64,000 bases of DNA from an uncultured Prevotellaceae bacterium (GTDB taxonomy: Bacteria; Bacteroidota; Bacteroidia; Bacteroidales; Bacteroidaceae). Below the pieces are notes generated by a model. It saw nothing but the letters and a program-made list of their open reading frames with translations, had not been told where the DNA came from and ran no database searches. The stretch lies in assembly GCA_902764705.1 (NCBI GenBank), contig CACWWZ010000019.1:23753-87752 (forward strand), read 5' to 3'. The position numbers and the translations under genes are program-made. The stretch's first letter is position 1; each line of letters begins with the position of its first letter. Positions 1 to 7,835 of this stretch are shown piece by piece.

Positions 1-1493
1 GCATTACGGAACAGGAAATCAAGCGGCGCGAGGACTTCCGTGATGTGTGGACCTGTACTATTGACCCCAAGGACGCCAAGGACTTCGACGATGCACTGAG
101 TATCAGACCTGTCAGCGAAAAAGCTAAAAGCCAACTATGGCAAGTCGGTGTACACATTGCCGACGTGTCGCACTATGTGAAAGAGGGCTCCATCATTGAC
201 AAGGAAGCCACAAAGCGTGCCACCAGTGTCTACTTGGTCGACCGCACCATCCCCATGTTGCCAGAGCGTTTGTGTAACTTTATCTGTTCGCTGCGTCCTG
301 ACGAAGAGAAGCTCTGCTATAGCGCTATCTTCGTGTTGGACGAAGAGGCAAACGTCAAGGACTTCCATATTGCGCATACCGTTATCAAGAGCAATCGCCG
401 CTATGCCTACGAAGAGGTGCAGGAAATACTTGAGGCTAGTTATTCTGGTAAAACTAGTAAATCTAGTAAGACAAGTGATACTAGTGAGGAGGAAGCTAAC
501 CTCTGCCTCCTCGACAAGTTGGCCAAACACCTGCGTGAACGCCGCTTCAAGGGTGGCAGTGTGAAGTTCGATCGTGAGGAGTTGCATTTCGATATTGATG
601 AGAAAGGCAAGCCCATTCGCGCCTACTTCAAGAAGTCGAACGATGCCACGCAGCTCATCGAAGAGTTCATGTTGCTGGCCAATAAATACGTTGCAGAAAG
701 TATCGGAAAGGTTCAGAGTACTCGGAGTAATCAGAATAATCAGAAGAAGGCCAAGAAGACCTTCGTCTACCGTATTCACGATCAGCCAGATCCCACCAAG
801 TTGGAGGCGCTGCGTGAGTTTGTCGTTAAGTTCGGTTATAAGATGAAGACTTCTGGCACAAAGGGTGCTATCTCGCGTTCGCTCAATGCGCTGATGGACA
901 GCTGTCAGGGTAAGAAGGAACAGAATCTGATAGAGACGGTGGCCCTGCGAGCTATGATGAAAGCTAAGTATTCGACCCACAACATCGGACACTATGGACT
1001 GGCCTTCGACTACTATACCCACTTCACGTCGCCCATCCGCCGTTATCCAGACACGATGGTGCATCGTTTGCTGACGAAATACCAGGATGGTGGACGCTCA
1101 GCCAATCAGGAGAAGTACGAGGAGTTGTGTGAGCATTGCTCTGATATGGAACAGACTGCCCAGCAGGCTGAGCGCGACAGCATCAAGTATAAGATGGTGG
1201 AATTCATGGCTGATAAGATCGGTAACGAATACGATGCACACATTTCTGGCATCCAGTCGTATGGTATCTACTGCGAGATTGACGAGAACCATTGCGAAGG
1301 TATGGTACCTATGCACGATCTGGATGACGACTACTACGACTTTGACGAACGCAACTACTGCCTCGTAGGTCGTCGCCATCATAACAAATACCAGTTGGGC
1401 GATCCCATTCGCATTAAGGTAGCTCGTGCCAATATTGAGAAGCGCCAGCTGGACTTCGCTTTGGCGGAAGAAGCAACCAAAAAGAGAAAGTAA
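1..1493 (+). CDS. rnr: Ribonuclease R, C-terminal part (truncated by window edge)
   Basis: This is the 3' part of an RNase II/R family 3'-5' exoribonuclease, which degrades structured RNA in the cytoplasm. The reading frame is open from base 3, so the 5' end lies outside the window and the GTG at 45 is internal. The catalytic RNB signature DPKDAKDFDDAL is visible around bases 63-99, with its metal-binding aspartates. HYGLAFDYYTHFTSPIRRYPD (bases 990-1053) is the second family hallmark. A C-terminal S1 RNA-binding domain follows (about 1230-1470, YGIYCEI...GMVPMHDL). Oddity: two low-complexity stretches (about 430-492 and 712-760) made of short repeated DNA words interrupt the RNB domain in frame. 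The identification is firm; only the N terminus is unseen. Confidence 0.93.
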   Translation, partial: ITEQEIKRREDFRDVWTCTIDPKDAKDFDDALSIRPVSEKAKSQLWQVGVHIADVSHYVKEGSIIDKEATKRATSVYLVDRTIPMLPERLCNFICSLRPDEEKLCYSAIFVLDEEANVKDFHIAHTVIKSNRRYAYEEVQEILEASYSGKTSKSSKTSDTSEEEANLCLLDKLAKHLRERRFKGGSVKFDREELHFDIDEKGKPIRAYFKKSNDATQLIEEFMLLANKYVAESIGKVQSTRSNQNNQKKAKKTFVYRIHDQPDPTKLEALREFVVKFGYKMKTSGTKGAISRSLNALMDSCQGKKEQNLIETVALRAMMKAKYSTHNIGHYGLAFDYYTHFTSPIRRYPDTMVHRLLTKYQDGGRSANQEKYEELCEHCSDMEQTAQQAERDSIKYKMVEFMADKIGNEYDAHISGIQSYGIYCEIDENHCEGMVPMHDLDDDYYDFDERNYCLVGRRHHNKYQLGDPIRIKVARANIEKRQLDFALAEEATKKRK

Positions 1494-1521
1494 AACGATA
1501 AAATCAGGTTTAAAAACCAAT

Positions 1522-2580
1522 ATGAAACGACAGAAGATTGTAACCTTCGGAGAATTGCTGCTCCGATTCTCTAAGCCCAACCAGCTGAGGCTGACGCAGG
1601 GCGATATGTTTACCAGCAAGTATGGTGGTAGCGAGGCTAATGTGGCCGTGTCGCTGGCCACCCTTGGCGAGGACGTCACCTACATTACCCGTCTGCCTGA
1701 CACACCAGTGGGACATGCTGGTGCGCAATGTCTGGCACAGCTGGGTGTAGATATCAGTCACGTGATTTATGGCGGACAGCGCATCGGCACCTATTATTTC
1801 GAGCCTGCTGCCGGTATGCGTGCTGCCAAGGTCGTTTACGACAGGGCCAATTCTGCTTACTACGACCTGAAGCCAGGCATGATTCCTTGGCGCGAGATAC
1901 TGAAGGATGCAGATATCTTTCAGGTTTCAGGCATTACTGCAGCCATATCCCGACAAGCTGCAGATGCCACCTTCGAGGCGCTCGACATTGCTGAGGAGAT
2001 GGGACTCACCATTTCGTTCGACATCAACTATCGCAAAAACCTGTGGAAGTATGGGGCTGACCCTCGTCAGACGCTGCAACGGATGTTGTCACGCTGCGAC
2101 ATGATGTTTGGTGATGCCATTGAGTTTGAATGGATTTCAGAACACAAGCAACCCCCATTTACTGCTACGGATTCGAACTTTGAGATGCAGATGGACGAGT
2201 ATGGCGAGTGGTTCGACGAACTGCACGCACAATTCCCTCGTTGCAAGCATTGGCTCATGGGTATGCGCAATATGGTGGCTTCGAATCACCACACGCTGAC
2301 AGCCTTATTGTGGACAGAGGGGAAACTGCTTAAAGCACCCATCATGGATATCACAGACGTGGTAGACCCTGTGGGTGTGGGTGATGCCTTTATGGGAGCC
2401 TTCCTGCATGCCATCACAGAATTTCCTGGTGATCGTCAGCGACAACTGGAATATTCGCTGGCCGCAGCAGCATTGAAGAACACCATTCCTGGCGACTTCA
2501 ACCTCTCGACGGACGATGAAATCAGAGGTGTGATAGACCATCGTTATAATGAAAATACTTTGTATAAAACCATAGAATAG
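1522..2580 (+). CDS. kdgK: PfkB-family sugar kinase, probable 2-keto-3-deoxygluconate kinase
   Basis: A 352-residue PfkB/ribokinase-fold kinase. The start at 1522 ([16 protein letters not shown]) begins where the family begins; an in-frame extension to 1426 would overlap rnr and is rejected. The first PfkB signature is seen as [15 protein letters not shown] near residues 35-50, and the C-terminal anion-hole/catalytic-base motif as [13 protein letters not shown] near residue 280. The text resembles Bacteroides proteins annotated 2-dehydro-3-deoxygluconokinase, which makes KDPG from KDG at the end of the galacturonate/glucuronate route. That would fit the pectin-degrading genes elsewhere in the window. 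No KDPG aldolase lies beside it, so the substrate is inferred and another keto-sugar acid or hexose is possible. Confidence 0.75.
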   Translation: MKRQKIVTFGELLLRFSKPNQLRLTQGDMFTSKYGGSEANVAVSLATLGEDVTYITRLPDTPVGHAGAQCLAQLGVDISHVIYGGQRIGTYYFEPAAGMRAAKVVYDRANSAYYDLKPGMIPWREILKDADIFQVSGITAAISRQAADATFEALDIAEEMGLTISFDINYRKNLWKYGADPRQTLQRMLSRCDMMFGDAIEFEWISEHKQPPFTATDSNFEMQMDEYGEWFDELHAQFPRCKHWLMGMRNMVASNHHTLTALLWTEGKLLKAPIMDITDVVDPVGVGDAFMGAFLHAITEFPGDRQRQLEYSLAAAALKNTIPGDFNLSTDDEIRGVIDHRYNENTLYKTIE

Positions 2581-2587
2581 AACCGTT

Positions 2588-3277
2588 ATGAAGAAAGAAA
2601 TCATTGGCTATGCCCTAATTGCGTTGGGCATTGTGTGCCTTGGATGGTTCATCAAGGCTGGTATCGACAACTTTACGGAGAAGGACCGCAAGGTGACTGT
2701 GAAGGGTTTGGCGGAGCGTGAGGTTCCTGCTGATAAGGTAACGTGGAGTATTGGCACGAAGGTGACTGGTAACGACCTGCCGCAACTCTACGAGAGCATC
2801 AGCTACCAGACGCAGAAAATCAAGAACTTCTTGCTGAAGTATGGTCTGCCCGAAAAGGAGATTACGGTGAATCCACCATCCATCACCGATTTGGAGGCTC
2901 GTGAGTGGGGTGATAACCGTCGCGACTTCCGCTATATCGTGAACACCACGATCACAGTAGCAACCAACAAGGTAGAAGAGGTTAACAAAGCTATCTCCAA
3001 GCAGGCAGAATTGTTGAAGCAGGGTGTAGCGCTGGGTGAGAACTACCCACAGTATGAGTATGCTTCGTTCCAACAAATGAAACCAGAGATGATGGCTGAG
3101 GCTATCAAGAATGCCCAAAAGACGGCAGACCAATTTGCTGAAGCCAGCAATTCTACCTTGGGAAAGATATTGACAGCCGACCAAGGACAGTTCTCTATCG
3201 ACAACCGTGACGAGAACACACCGTATATCAAGAAGTTACGCGTGGTAACTACTGTTACCTACTCGCTGAAGAACTGA
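2588..3277 (+). CDS. SIMPL-domain (DUF541) membrane-anchored protein
   Basis: A 229-residue protein with an N-terminal hydrophobic anchor (about residues 5-25) followed by a SIMPL/DUF541 domain: [19 protein letters not shown], then the conserved ...[10 protein letters not shown]... and a C-terminal [12 protein letters not shown] strand. SIMPL proteins are periplasmic or membrane-associated; their molecular role is poorly defined. It starts 7 bp after the kinase stop and is probably co-transcribed with it. A good intrinsic terminator follows at 3296, closing the unit. Family membership is quite secure; function is not known. Confidence 0.8.
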   Translation: MKKEIIGYALIALGIVCLGWFIKAGIDNFTEKDRKVTVKGLAEREVPADKVTWSIGTKVTGNDLPQLYESISYQTQKIKNFLLKYGLPEKEITVNPPSITDLEAREWGDNRRDFRYIVNTTITVATNKVEEVNKAISKQAELLKQGVALGENYPQYEYASFQQMKPEMMAEAIKNAQKTADQFAEASNSTLGKILTADQGQFSIDNRDENTPYIKKLRVVTTVTYSLKN

Positions 3278-3295
3278 CAATAATATGTCACTAGA

Positions 3296-3335
3296 CAAGA
3301 AATTCTCCTCGTTAGGGAGGATTTCTTGCTTTTTA
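3296..3335 (+). terminator. Intrinsic terminator after the SIMPL gene
   Basis: A 13-bp stem (caagaaattctcc paired with ggaggatttcttg, one G-T wobble) encloses a 7-base loop. It is followed by a short T run (3331-3334). It separates the kinase/SIMPL unit from the sigma-factor operon. Confidence 0.85.
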
Positions 3336-3389
3336 TATGTCACAAATAGTCTCTTTCTGCGTATATGATGTAGAAAGAGTAAAAACAGT

Positions 3390-3878
3390 ATGACTGAAGA
3401 AGAGTTTCAGCAGGCAATAGAACGGCTTCGGCCACAATTGACAGAACAGGCTCGACGCTATCTGACGGATGGTGGGGAGGCGGAGGATGCTGTGCAGGAC
3501 GCTTTACTTCGTCTGTGGCAAATGTACGAACAGTTACACCCGCCCATTGATAGATTAGCGATGGTACTGACGCGAAATATTTGCATTGACTTGTTGCGCC
3601 GACGGCCTCGTTCGGTATGTCGAGCTATTGCTGTTGATAACGAAACATCTGAGGTCGATGAACATGAGCGTATAGAACGCATGATGGCAGTGATAGATAC
3701 ACTACCAGAGTTGCAACAAACGTTACTTCGACTGAGACATATGCAAGGAATGGAAATGAAGGAATTAGCCTCGCTGTTCCAAATGAACGAAGCAGCAGTG
3801 CGAAAGGCATTAAGCCGAGCGAGAATGACTGTAAGAAAACAATATTTAATACGACTGAATGATGAGAGCAAAACATGA
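3390..3878 (+). CDS. ECF-type RNA polymerase sigma factor
   Basis: A 162-residue sigma-70 family protein lacking regions 1 and 3, as in ECF factors. Sigma region 2 lies around residues 10-75 (GGEAEDAVQDALLRLWQ, then VLTRNICIDLLRRR). Region 4 lies around 105-155 (LPELQQTLLRLRHMQGMEMKELASLFQMNEAAVRKALSRAR), a clear helix-turn-helix. It heads a tightly packed rightward set; the next gene overlaps it by 20 bp and looks like its membrane partner. This suggests a small envelope-sensing regulon that includes the beta-barrel gene at 4747. No clean TAnnTTTG promoter was seen upstream, so autoregulation through its own promoter type is possible. Confidence 0.9.
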   Translation: MTEEEFQQAIERLRPQLTEQARRYLTDGGEAEDAVQDALLRLWQMYEQLHPPIDRLAMVLTRNICIDLLRRRPRSVCRAIAVDNETSEVDEHERIERMMAVIDTLPELQQTLLRLRHMQGMEMKELASLFQMNEAAVRKALSRARMTVRKQYLIRLNDESKT

Positions 3879-4293
3879 CATAAGGACACTGACCAATCGT
3901 TTCTTCCAGGGGGAGACAACGCTTGGGGAGGAACGTTTGCTATACCAGCTATATCGACGCAACGACGTGCCGCAAGACTTGTTGCCTTACCGCGACATAT
4001 TCCTTGATATGGCTGCTATGGAGTTGGCTGCCAAGACTATTCCGCTTCAGAAACATCGTTTCTCTCGTCGGTGGTTGATGGCTGCTTCAGTGGCACTGGC
4101 GCTTGGTCTTGGCAGCATTCTGCTGTTCCAACGTTCTCAGCAGGACGAATGTGTTGCCTATATCTACGGTAAGAAAACAACAGACCCTGCGGTTGTGATG
4201 GGTGAATTGGAACGTTCAATAATAAGTATGAAGGCAGATGAACAGCAAGATAATGTGGAGAGTCTGCTTAACGAGATGTTTAATATGGAATAA
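3859..4293 (+). CDS. Probable single-pass membrane anti-sigma-like protein
   Basis: A 144-residue protein overlapping the end of the sigma gene by 20 bp (start at 3859, or the adjacent ATG at 3862). The N-terminal about 70 residues are predicted cytosolic (IRTLTNRFFQGETTLGEERLLYQLY). A basic stretch RFSRRWLMAASV leads into one transmembrane helix (about residues 70-90), and a short acidic periplasmic tail of about 50 residues ends in NEMFNME. Position and topology match Bacteroidota anti-sigma factors, but I see no named anti-sigma domain and the tail is too short for a FecR sensor. Role inferred from context. Confidence 0.6.
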   Translation: MMRAKHDIRTLTNRFFQGETTLGEERLLYQLYRRNDVPQDLLPYRDIFLDMAAMELAAKTIPLQKHRFSRRWLMAASVALALGLGSILLFQRSQQDECVAYIYGKKTTDPAVVMGELERSIISMKADEQQDNVESLLNEMFNME

Positions 4294-4298
4294 GGTAT

Positions 4299-4733
4299 AT
4301 GCTTATGATGAGGTTATTGATACTGACGACCTTTATGGTTTGTAACTTGATGGTCATGGCACAGAGAGGGCTGCATATTGAACCGCTGTTTGAGGGAAAG
4401 GTCATTCCACAGGAGCGCATGGTGGAGACACGAGTGCGTGGCCGCTCGCTCAGCAAGTATGGCCTGACTTTCTTCCGTAGCTTACGTTTTGAAGCGGGAA
4501 AGAAAGAGCGTGAACAAGTAGTCCGGTTGATAGAACAAGATTTGGAAGGATTGCCAGAGACTGACTATCAGCGTAGTCGGGGCAAGTGGAAAGAGCACAT
4601 CTATTTATTGTTGCCCAAAGTGAATGGGAATCAGCGTATGCTTTGTTATAAACAAGAAGATGAAGAGGTGCTGATTATCTATTTGGAGGGTCCAAAGGCT
4701 TCGTTGGAGAGTTTAAAGAAAATGTCAAATTAA
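4299..4733 (+). CDS. Small secreted protein, DUF6108-like
   Basis: A 144-residue protein with a signal peptide (MLMMRLLILTTFMVCNLMVMAQ). The mature part resembles what I remember as DUF6108: RGLHIEPLFEGK near the start, RGRSLSKYGLTFFRSLRF in the middle and YLEGPKASLESLKKM at the end. It sits 5 bp after the anti-sigma-like gene and 13 bp before the beta-barrel gene, so it belongs to the sigma operon. No enzymatic motif is visible. It is probably periplasmic or outer-membrane associated; function unknown. Confidence 0.65.
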   Translation: MLMMRLLILTTFMVCNLMVMAQRGLHIEPLFEGKVIPQERMVETRVRGRSLSKYGLTFFRSLRFEAGKKEREQVVRLIEQDLEGLPETDYQRSRGKWKEHIYLLLPKVNGNQRMLCYKQEDEEVLIIYLEGPKASLESLKKMSN

Positions 4734-4746
4734 ACGATATGTAATC

Positions 4747-5637
4747 ATGATTAGAAAACTATTTTTACTGACGGCACTGACGGCCTGTATTACCGTGCAG
4801 GCTCATGAGTTAGGAGATACGCTTGTTATCAGGGATGCCCACAAGGTAACGATTGTCACCAATGACTCGCTTCAAAAAATCAAAGTGATGGGTATGGAAG
4901 ACAACGAGGATTATGTCTACGAGAACTCCATTCAACTGGTCGACTCGAATTATGTAGGTGAGCAACGCACGACGTACCACGACTTGGATGCCCTTGGATT
5001 CCCCGTTAGCAAACGCGACACGACCCGCCATCGCCGTGGGGTCGTCGTTTACGGCACCATGCACTGGTGGTTAGGTTTCAATGCAGGCATCAGCCCGGAT
5101 TTTAGTTTTTCGACATTCCGCTCCTTAGAGGCTGCATGGAACATTCTGCAATTCGAGATAGAACCGTACCATAACTATCGGCGTACTATGCGACGCTATG
5201 AGTTTGGACTGGCTCTTCAGGCACGCAACTATCGCTTTGATATGCCCAGTATGCTCAAGAAGGATGCTACGGGTAGCGTCTTCTTTGGCGATTTCCCCGT
5301 CGGCACCGAGGACCATAAGACTGATGTCTATGTCTTCAGCCTCTCTGTCCCCCTCCTTTATAGCCAGCGGCTCGGACGTCACAGCCCGTGGCGCATAAAA
5401 CTTGGAGCTTTGCTGAATTTCAACTGCTATGGTACGCTTCGCAATAGCTATACCATGGGTGACTACGATTACGAGGAAACGGTACACAAGATAGACTATC
5501 GGCCTTTTACAGTCGACTTGATGGGAATCATTCGCTACAAATGGATTGGCTTTTACCTGAAGTATTCACCTATGAGCGTTTTCAAGAATGGCCGAGGACC
5601 TGAATTCCGTTCGTTGTCGTTTGGATTATATCTCTGA
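4747..5637 (+). CDS. Putative outer-membrane beta-barrel protein
   Basis: A 296-residue exported protein (signal peptide ending about HELGD or QAH, residues 1-20). The N-terminal about 90 residues are polar. They are followed by alternating amphipathic strands with aromatic girdles (WWLGFNAGISPDFSF, RYEFGLALQARNYRF, YVFSLSVPLLYSQRLG, WIGFYLKYSPMSVF) and a C-terminal FGLYL. This pattern is typical of an 8-12 strand outer-membrane barrel. It is last in the ECF sigma operon and may be the envelope component whose state is sensed, or the main product of the regulon. It converges with and overlaps the stop of the leftward kinase gene at 5626. Confidence 0.6.
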   Translation: MIRKLFLLTALTACITVQAHELGDTLVIRDAHKVTIVTNDSLQKIKVMGMEDNEDYVYENSIQLVDSNYVGEQRTTYHDLDALGFPVSKRDTTRHRRGVVVYGTMHWWLGFNAGISPDFSFSTFRSLEAAWNILQFEIEPYHNYRRTMRRYEFGLALQARNYRFDMPSMLKKDATGSVFFGDFPVGTEDHKTDVYVFSLSVPLLYSQRLGRHSPWRIKLGALLNFNCYGTLRNSYTMGDYDYEETVHKIDYRPFTVDLMGIIRYKWIGFYLKYSPMSVFKNGRGPEFRSLSFGLYL

Positions 5638-6750
5638 AAACAGGTTCCCCCAAGGATAACTGCCAGGTTTCAGCGTTACCAATGTGCCATTATCGGCACA
5701 CATCTGTACGATGCCAGGGGCTATTTGGCCGACTATGTCGAATTGAGTCCAACCAAGGGTCTTTAACGTGGCCCATGCCGTAGCACCGCCTTCAATGATT
5801 AAATGGTCTGGACGGTGTTGGGCAACCAGCTCCATTGTCTTCTGCGCCATGACGGTGCGCAGATGGACGGCAACCTCCTTACCTGTGCGATGTGTATAGG
5901 GAATCGTGAGGATGAGGCTGTGGCTCCCTATATAGGCACTAGTGTCCCAAAGGCTGATATCGTGATTGCCGTCGTATACTTTGCGAGGCATGGGGGCAAC
6001 AGGGATACTTAAATCTAATGGTTTGCTCTGCGTTGAGCCGCAGAGGATAAGCGTGTCTTTAGAGGTGAGAGGTTTGAGGTTTGAGATTTGAGGGTTGACT
6101 TGAGGCGACAGCAAAGCAGAAAACAAGTCTGCGGCTCCGGCGAAAATCGTCTTTCCGTCATTGTATTTTGCAATAACACGCCGGATGTCTTCCTCATTTT
6201 CTGCATCGGGCATAATGATGTCTTTCGACTCAGCATTTGGGAAACGCTCTCTGAGGAAAGAAGTCTTGGCAGGGAACTCAGGGTCATAGCTGAAAGCTGT
6301 CTCGGATATTGGCACATCTCTTACCTCTTGCTTCTCACCTCTCACCTCTTTTATATAATAGACTCCGTTCTTGATGATGCGCCCCTTCGAAGGGTTGGCA
6401 GGCAGATATACGGCACGCTGATAACCCGTAGACTCCATGAGTGCTGTCAGCTCAGCCACCACGTGCCCTCGTAGGGCAGAGTCGGTTTTCTTGAAGAGGT
6501 GAGGGGTAAGAGGTGAGAGGTGAGAGGGATTCGCCATGCCACACTCTGCTTTGCAGAGAATACGATGGGTTTCAGCAACGGCTTCAGCTTCTGTCATGGA
6601 GCGGGTGTCTGTGGCGATAACCGTTGTCTGTGCTGCGATATTATCGCAGCATAGGGGACTGCCACAAACCAAACTCACCTGCTGTCCTTGACTGAACGCA
6701 ATGCCCGCCATTTCGGCAGCCCCTGTGATGTCATCGGCAATGACTATCAT
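5626..6750 (-). CDS. Four-carbon acid sugar kinase family protein (DUF1537)
   Basis: A 374-residue kinase of the DUF1537 (OtnK/DtnK/LtnK) family. The N-terminal signature IVIADDITGAAEMAG carries the DD-x-TG substrate motif. The C-terminal nucleotide domain has IEGGATAWATL and LKPGSYPWGN. Family members phosphorylate D- or L-threonate, erythronate or related acids on the terminal carbon. It is the last gene of a leftward operon and overlaps the PdxA2-like gene by 4 bp (ATGA), the genomic pairing known for this pathway. Three low-complexity insertions encoded by repeated 'gaggtgaga'/'gaggtttga'-like DNA occur at about 6070-6110, 6325-6355 and 6495-6535. They spell VRGEKQEVR-like and LSPLTPHL-like peptides. 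The exact substrate cannot be told from sequence. Confidence 0.85.
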   Translation of the reverse strand: MIVIADDITGAAEMAGIAFSQGQQVSLVCGSPLCCDNIAAQTTVIATDTRSMTEAEAVAETHRILCKAECGMANPSHLSPLTPHLFKKTDSALRGHVVAELTALMESTGYQRAVYLPANPSKGRIIKNGVYYIKEVRGEKQEVRDVPISETAFSYDPEFPAKTSFLRERFPNAESKDIIMPDAENEEDIRRVIAKYNDGKTIFAGAADLFSALLSPQVNPQISNLKPLTSKDTLILCGSTQSKPLDLSIPVAPMPRKVYDGNHDISLWDTSAYIGSHSLILTIPYTHRTGKEVAVHLRTVMAQKTMELVAQHRPDHLIIEGGATAWATLKTLGWTQFDIVGQIAPGIVQMCADNGTLVTLKPGSYPWGNLFSEI

Positions 6751-7835
6751 GCTTGTTGTTTGTTTTTCCGATAGATTGCCATTCTTGTTGCGTAGTCGAT
6801 AGAGAGTGTCATTGCGCTATCGTTAGCAATGCCTTTGCCAGCTACGTCGAAAGCCGTTCCGTGATCTACGCTGACGCGGATGATGGGCAGGCCAAGGGTG
6901 ATGTTGACACCACTGGCAGAATCCATCTTGCCCGTCTCCTTATTCCAGTTGAAGGCGCAAACCTTCAGGGGGATATGCCCCTGATCGTGATACATCGCCA
7001 CACATCCGTCGAACTGACCGCATTTAGCTTTGGCAAAAATGCTGTCTGGGGGAACAGGTCCCTCAACATCGAAACCACGTTGGCGCAGTTCCTCAATGGC
7101 AGGGATAATCTCTTCGGCCTCCTCATAGCCGAACATGCCATTCTCGCTGCTGTGGGGATTGAGACCTGCTACACCGATATGGGGTTTCTCAATACCAAAC
7201 TGTCGACAAGCGTCGTCTATAAGCTCTACACACTCAATGACGCGTGCCTTCTTCACCAAGTCGCAGGCCTTTCTCAAGGGAACATGCGTCGAGACGTGGA
7301 TGACGCGGATGTTCTCGTCAGCCAGCATCATGGCATACTTCTTCGTATTCGTAAAGGTGGCGTAAATCTCCGTATGTCCGTCGTAATGGTGGCCCGCCAG
7401 ATTCAGCGCCTCCTTGTTTAGAGGGGCTGTCACTGTACCATCCACCTCGTCAGCCATCGCCAGTTCGATGGCCTTTCGTATATACTGGAAGGCGGCATTG
7501 CCACATTGTGCCTGTACCTTGCCGAACTCGAAGGTTGCAAGGTCGACGCACTTCAGGTCGATAACATCAATGGTGCCATACTGGAACTTGGCTTCCTTGA
7601 CGTTATTGATGGCATTTACCATTAGGTTAAAGCCTAAAAGTCCCACAGCCTGTTGCATAATGGCAGCGTCGCCAGTGACGACAGGGCGGCACTTCTCGTA
7701 GGTTTCTTTTCTATTCAGGGCGCGAACGGTAATCTCAGGACCGATGCCTGCGGGGTCGCCCATCGTGATGGCTAATATGGGGAGCCTACCCCTAACCCCT
7801 CCCAAAGAGGAGGGGGACTGATTTGTATGATTCAT
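6747..7835 (-). CDS. pdxA2: 4-phospho-threonate/erythronate dehydrogenase-like protein (PdxA2 family)
   Basis: A 362-residue member of the PdxA family (NAD-dependent oxidative decarboxylases). Seen: ITMGDPAGIGPEI near the N terminus, the GHHYDGHTE metal/substrate segment, HVPLRKA, and MYHDQGHIPLK with metal-binding histidine. PdxA makes a pyridoxal precursor, but PdxA2 paralogues paired with DUF1537 kinases convert four-carbon acid 4-phosphates to DHAP plus CO2. The neighbour at 5626 favours PdxA2. The first 17 or so residues (NHTNQSPSSLGGVRGR) are encoded by a palindromic GC-rich repeat (7779-7820) and look like a late addition; the conserved domain starts at LPILAITMG. The start codon overlaps the alcohol dehydrogenase stop (TAATG), indicating translational coupling. 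Confidence 0.82.
   Translation of the reverse strand: MNHTNQSPSSLGGVRGRLPILAITMGDPAGIGPEITVRALNRKETYEKCRPVVTGDAAIMQQAVGLLGFNLMVNAINNVKEAKFQYGTIDVIDLKCVDLATFEFGKVQAQCGNAAFQYIRKAIELAMADEVDGTVTAPLNKEALNLAGHHYDGHTEIYATFTNTKKYAMMLADENIRVIHVSTHVPLRKACDLVKKARVIECVELIDDACRQFGIEKPHIGVAGLNPHSSENGMFGYEEAEEIIPAIEELRQRGFDVEGPVPPDSIFAKAKCGQFDGCVAMYHDQGHIPLKVCAFNWNKETGKMDSASGVNITLGLPIIRVSVDHGTAFDVAGKGIANDSAMTLSIDYATRMAIYRKNKQQA
7779..7820. repeat. GC-rich palindromic repeat inside the pdxA2 5' end
   Basis: Contains cccctaacccctccc followed by aaagaggaggggga, a short imperfect palindrome. Related copies occur at 15114-15156, 16053-16122 and 36498-36530 in this window. It encodes the SPSSLGGVRG segment of the PdxA2-like protein. 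Confidence 0.7.

Noticed and set aside
135-1064. 309-codon open frame antisense to rnr
   Set aside because: It mirrors a strongly conserved gene, has no promoter and its peptide matches nothing; a shadow of codon bias.
1426-1521. Longer N terminus of the KDG kinase
   Set aside because: It overlaps the rnr coding end, and the extra 32 residues do not resemble the family.
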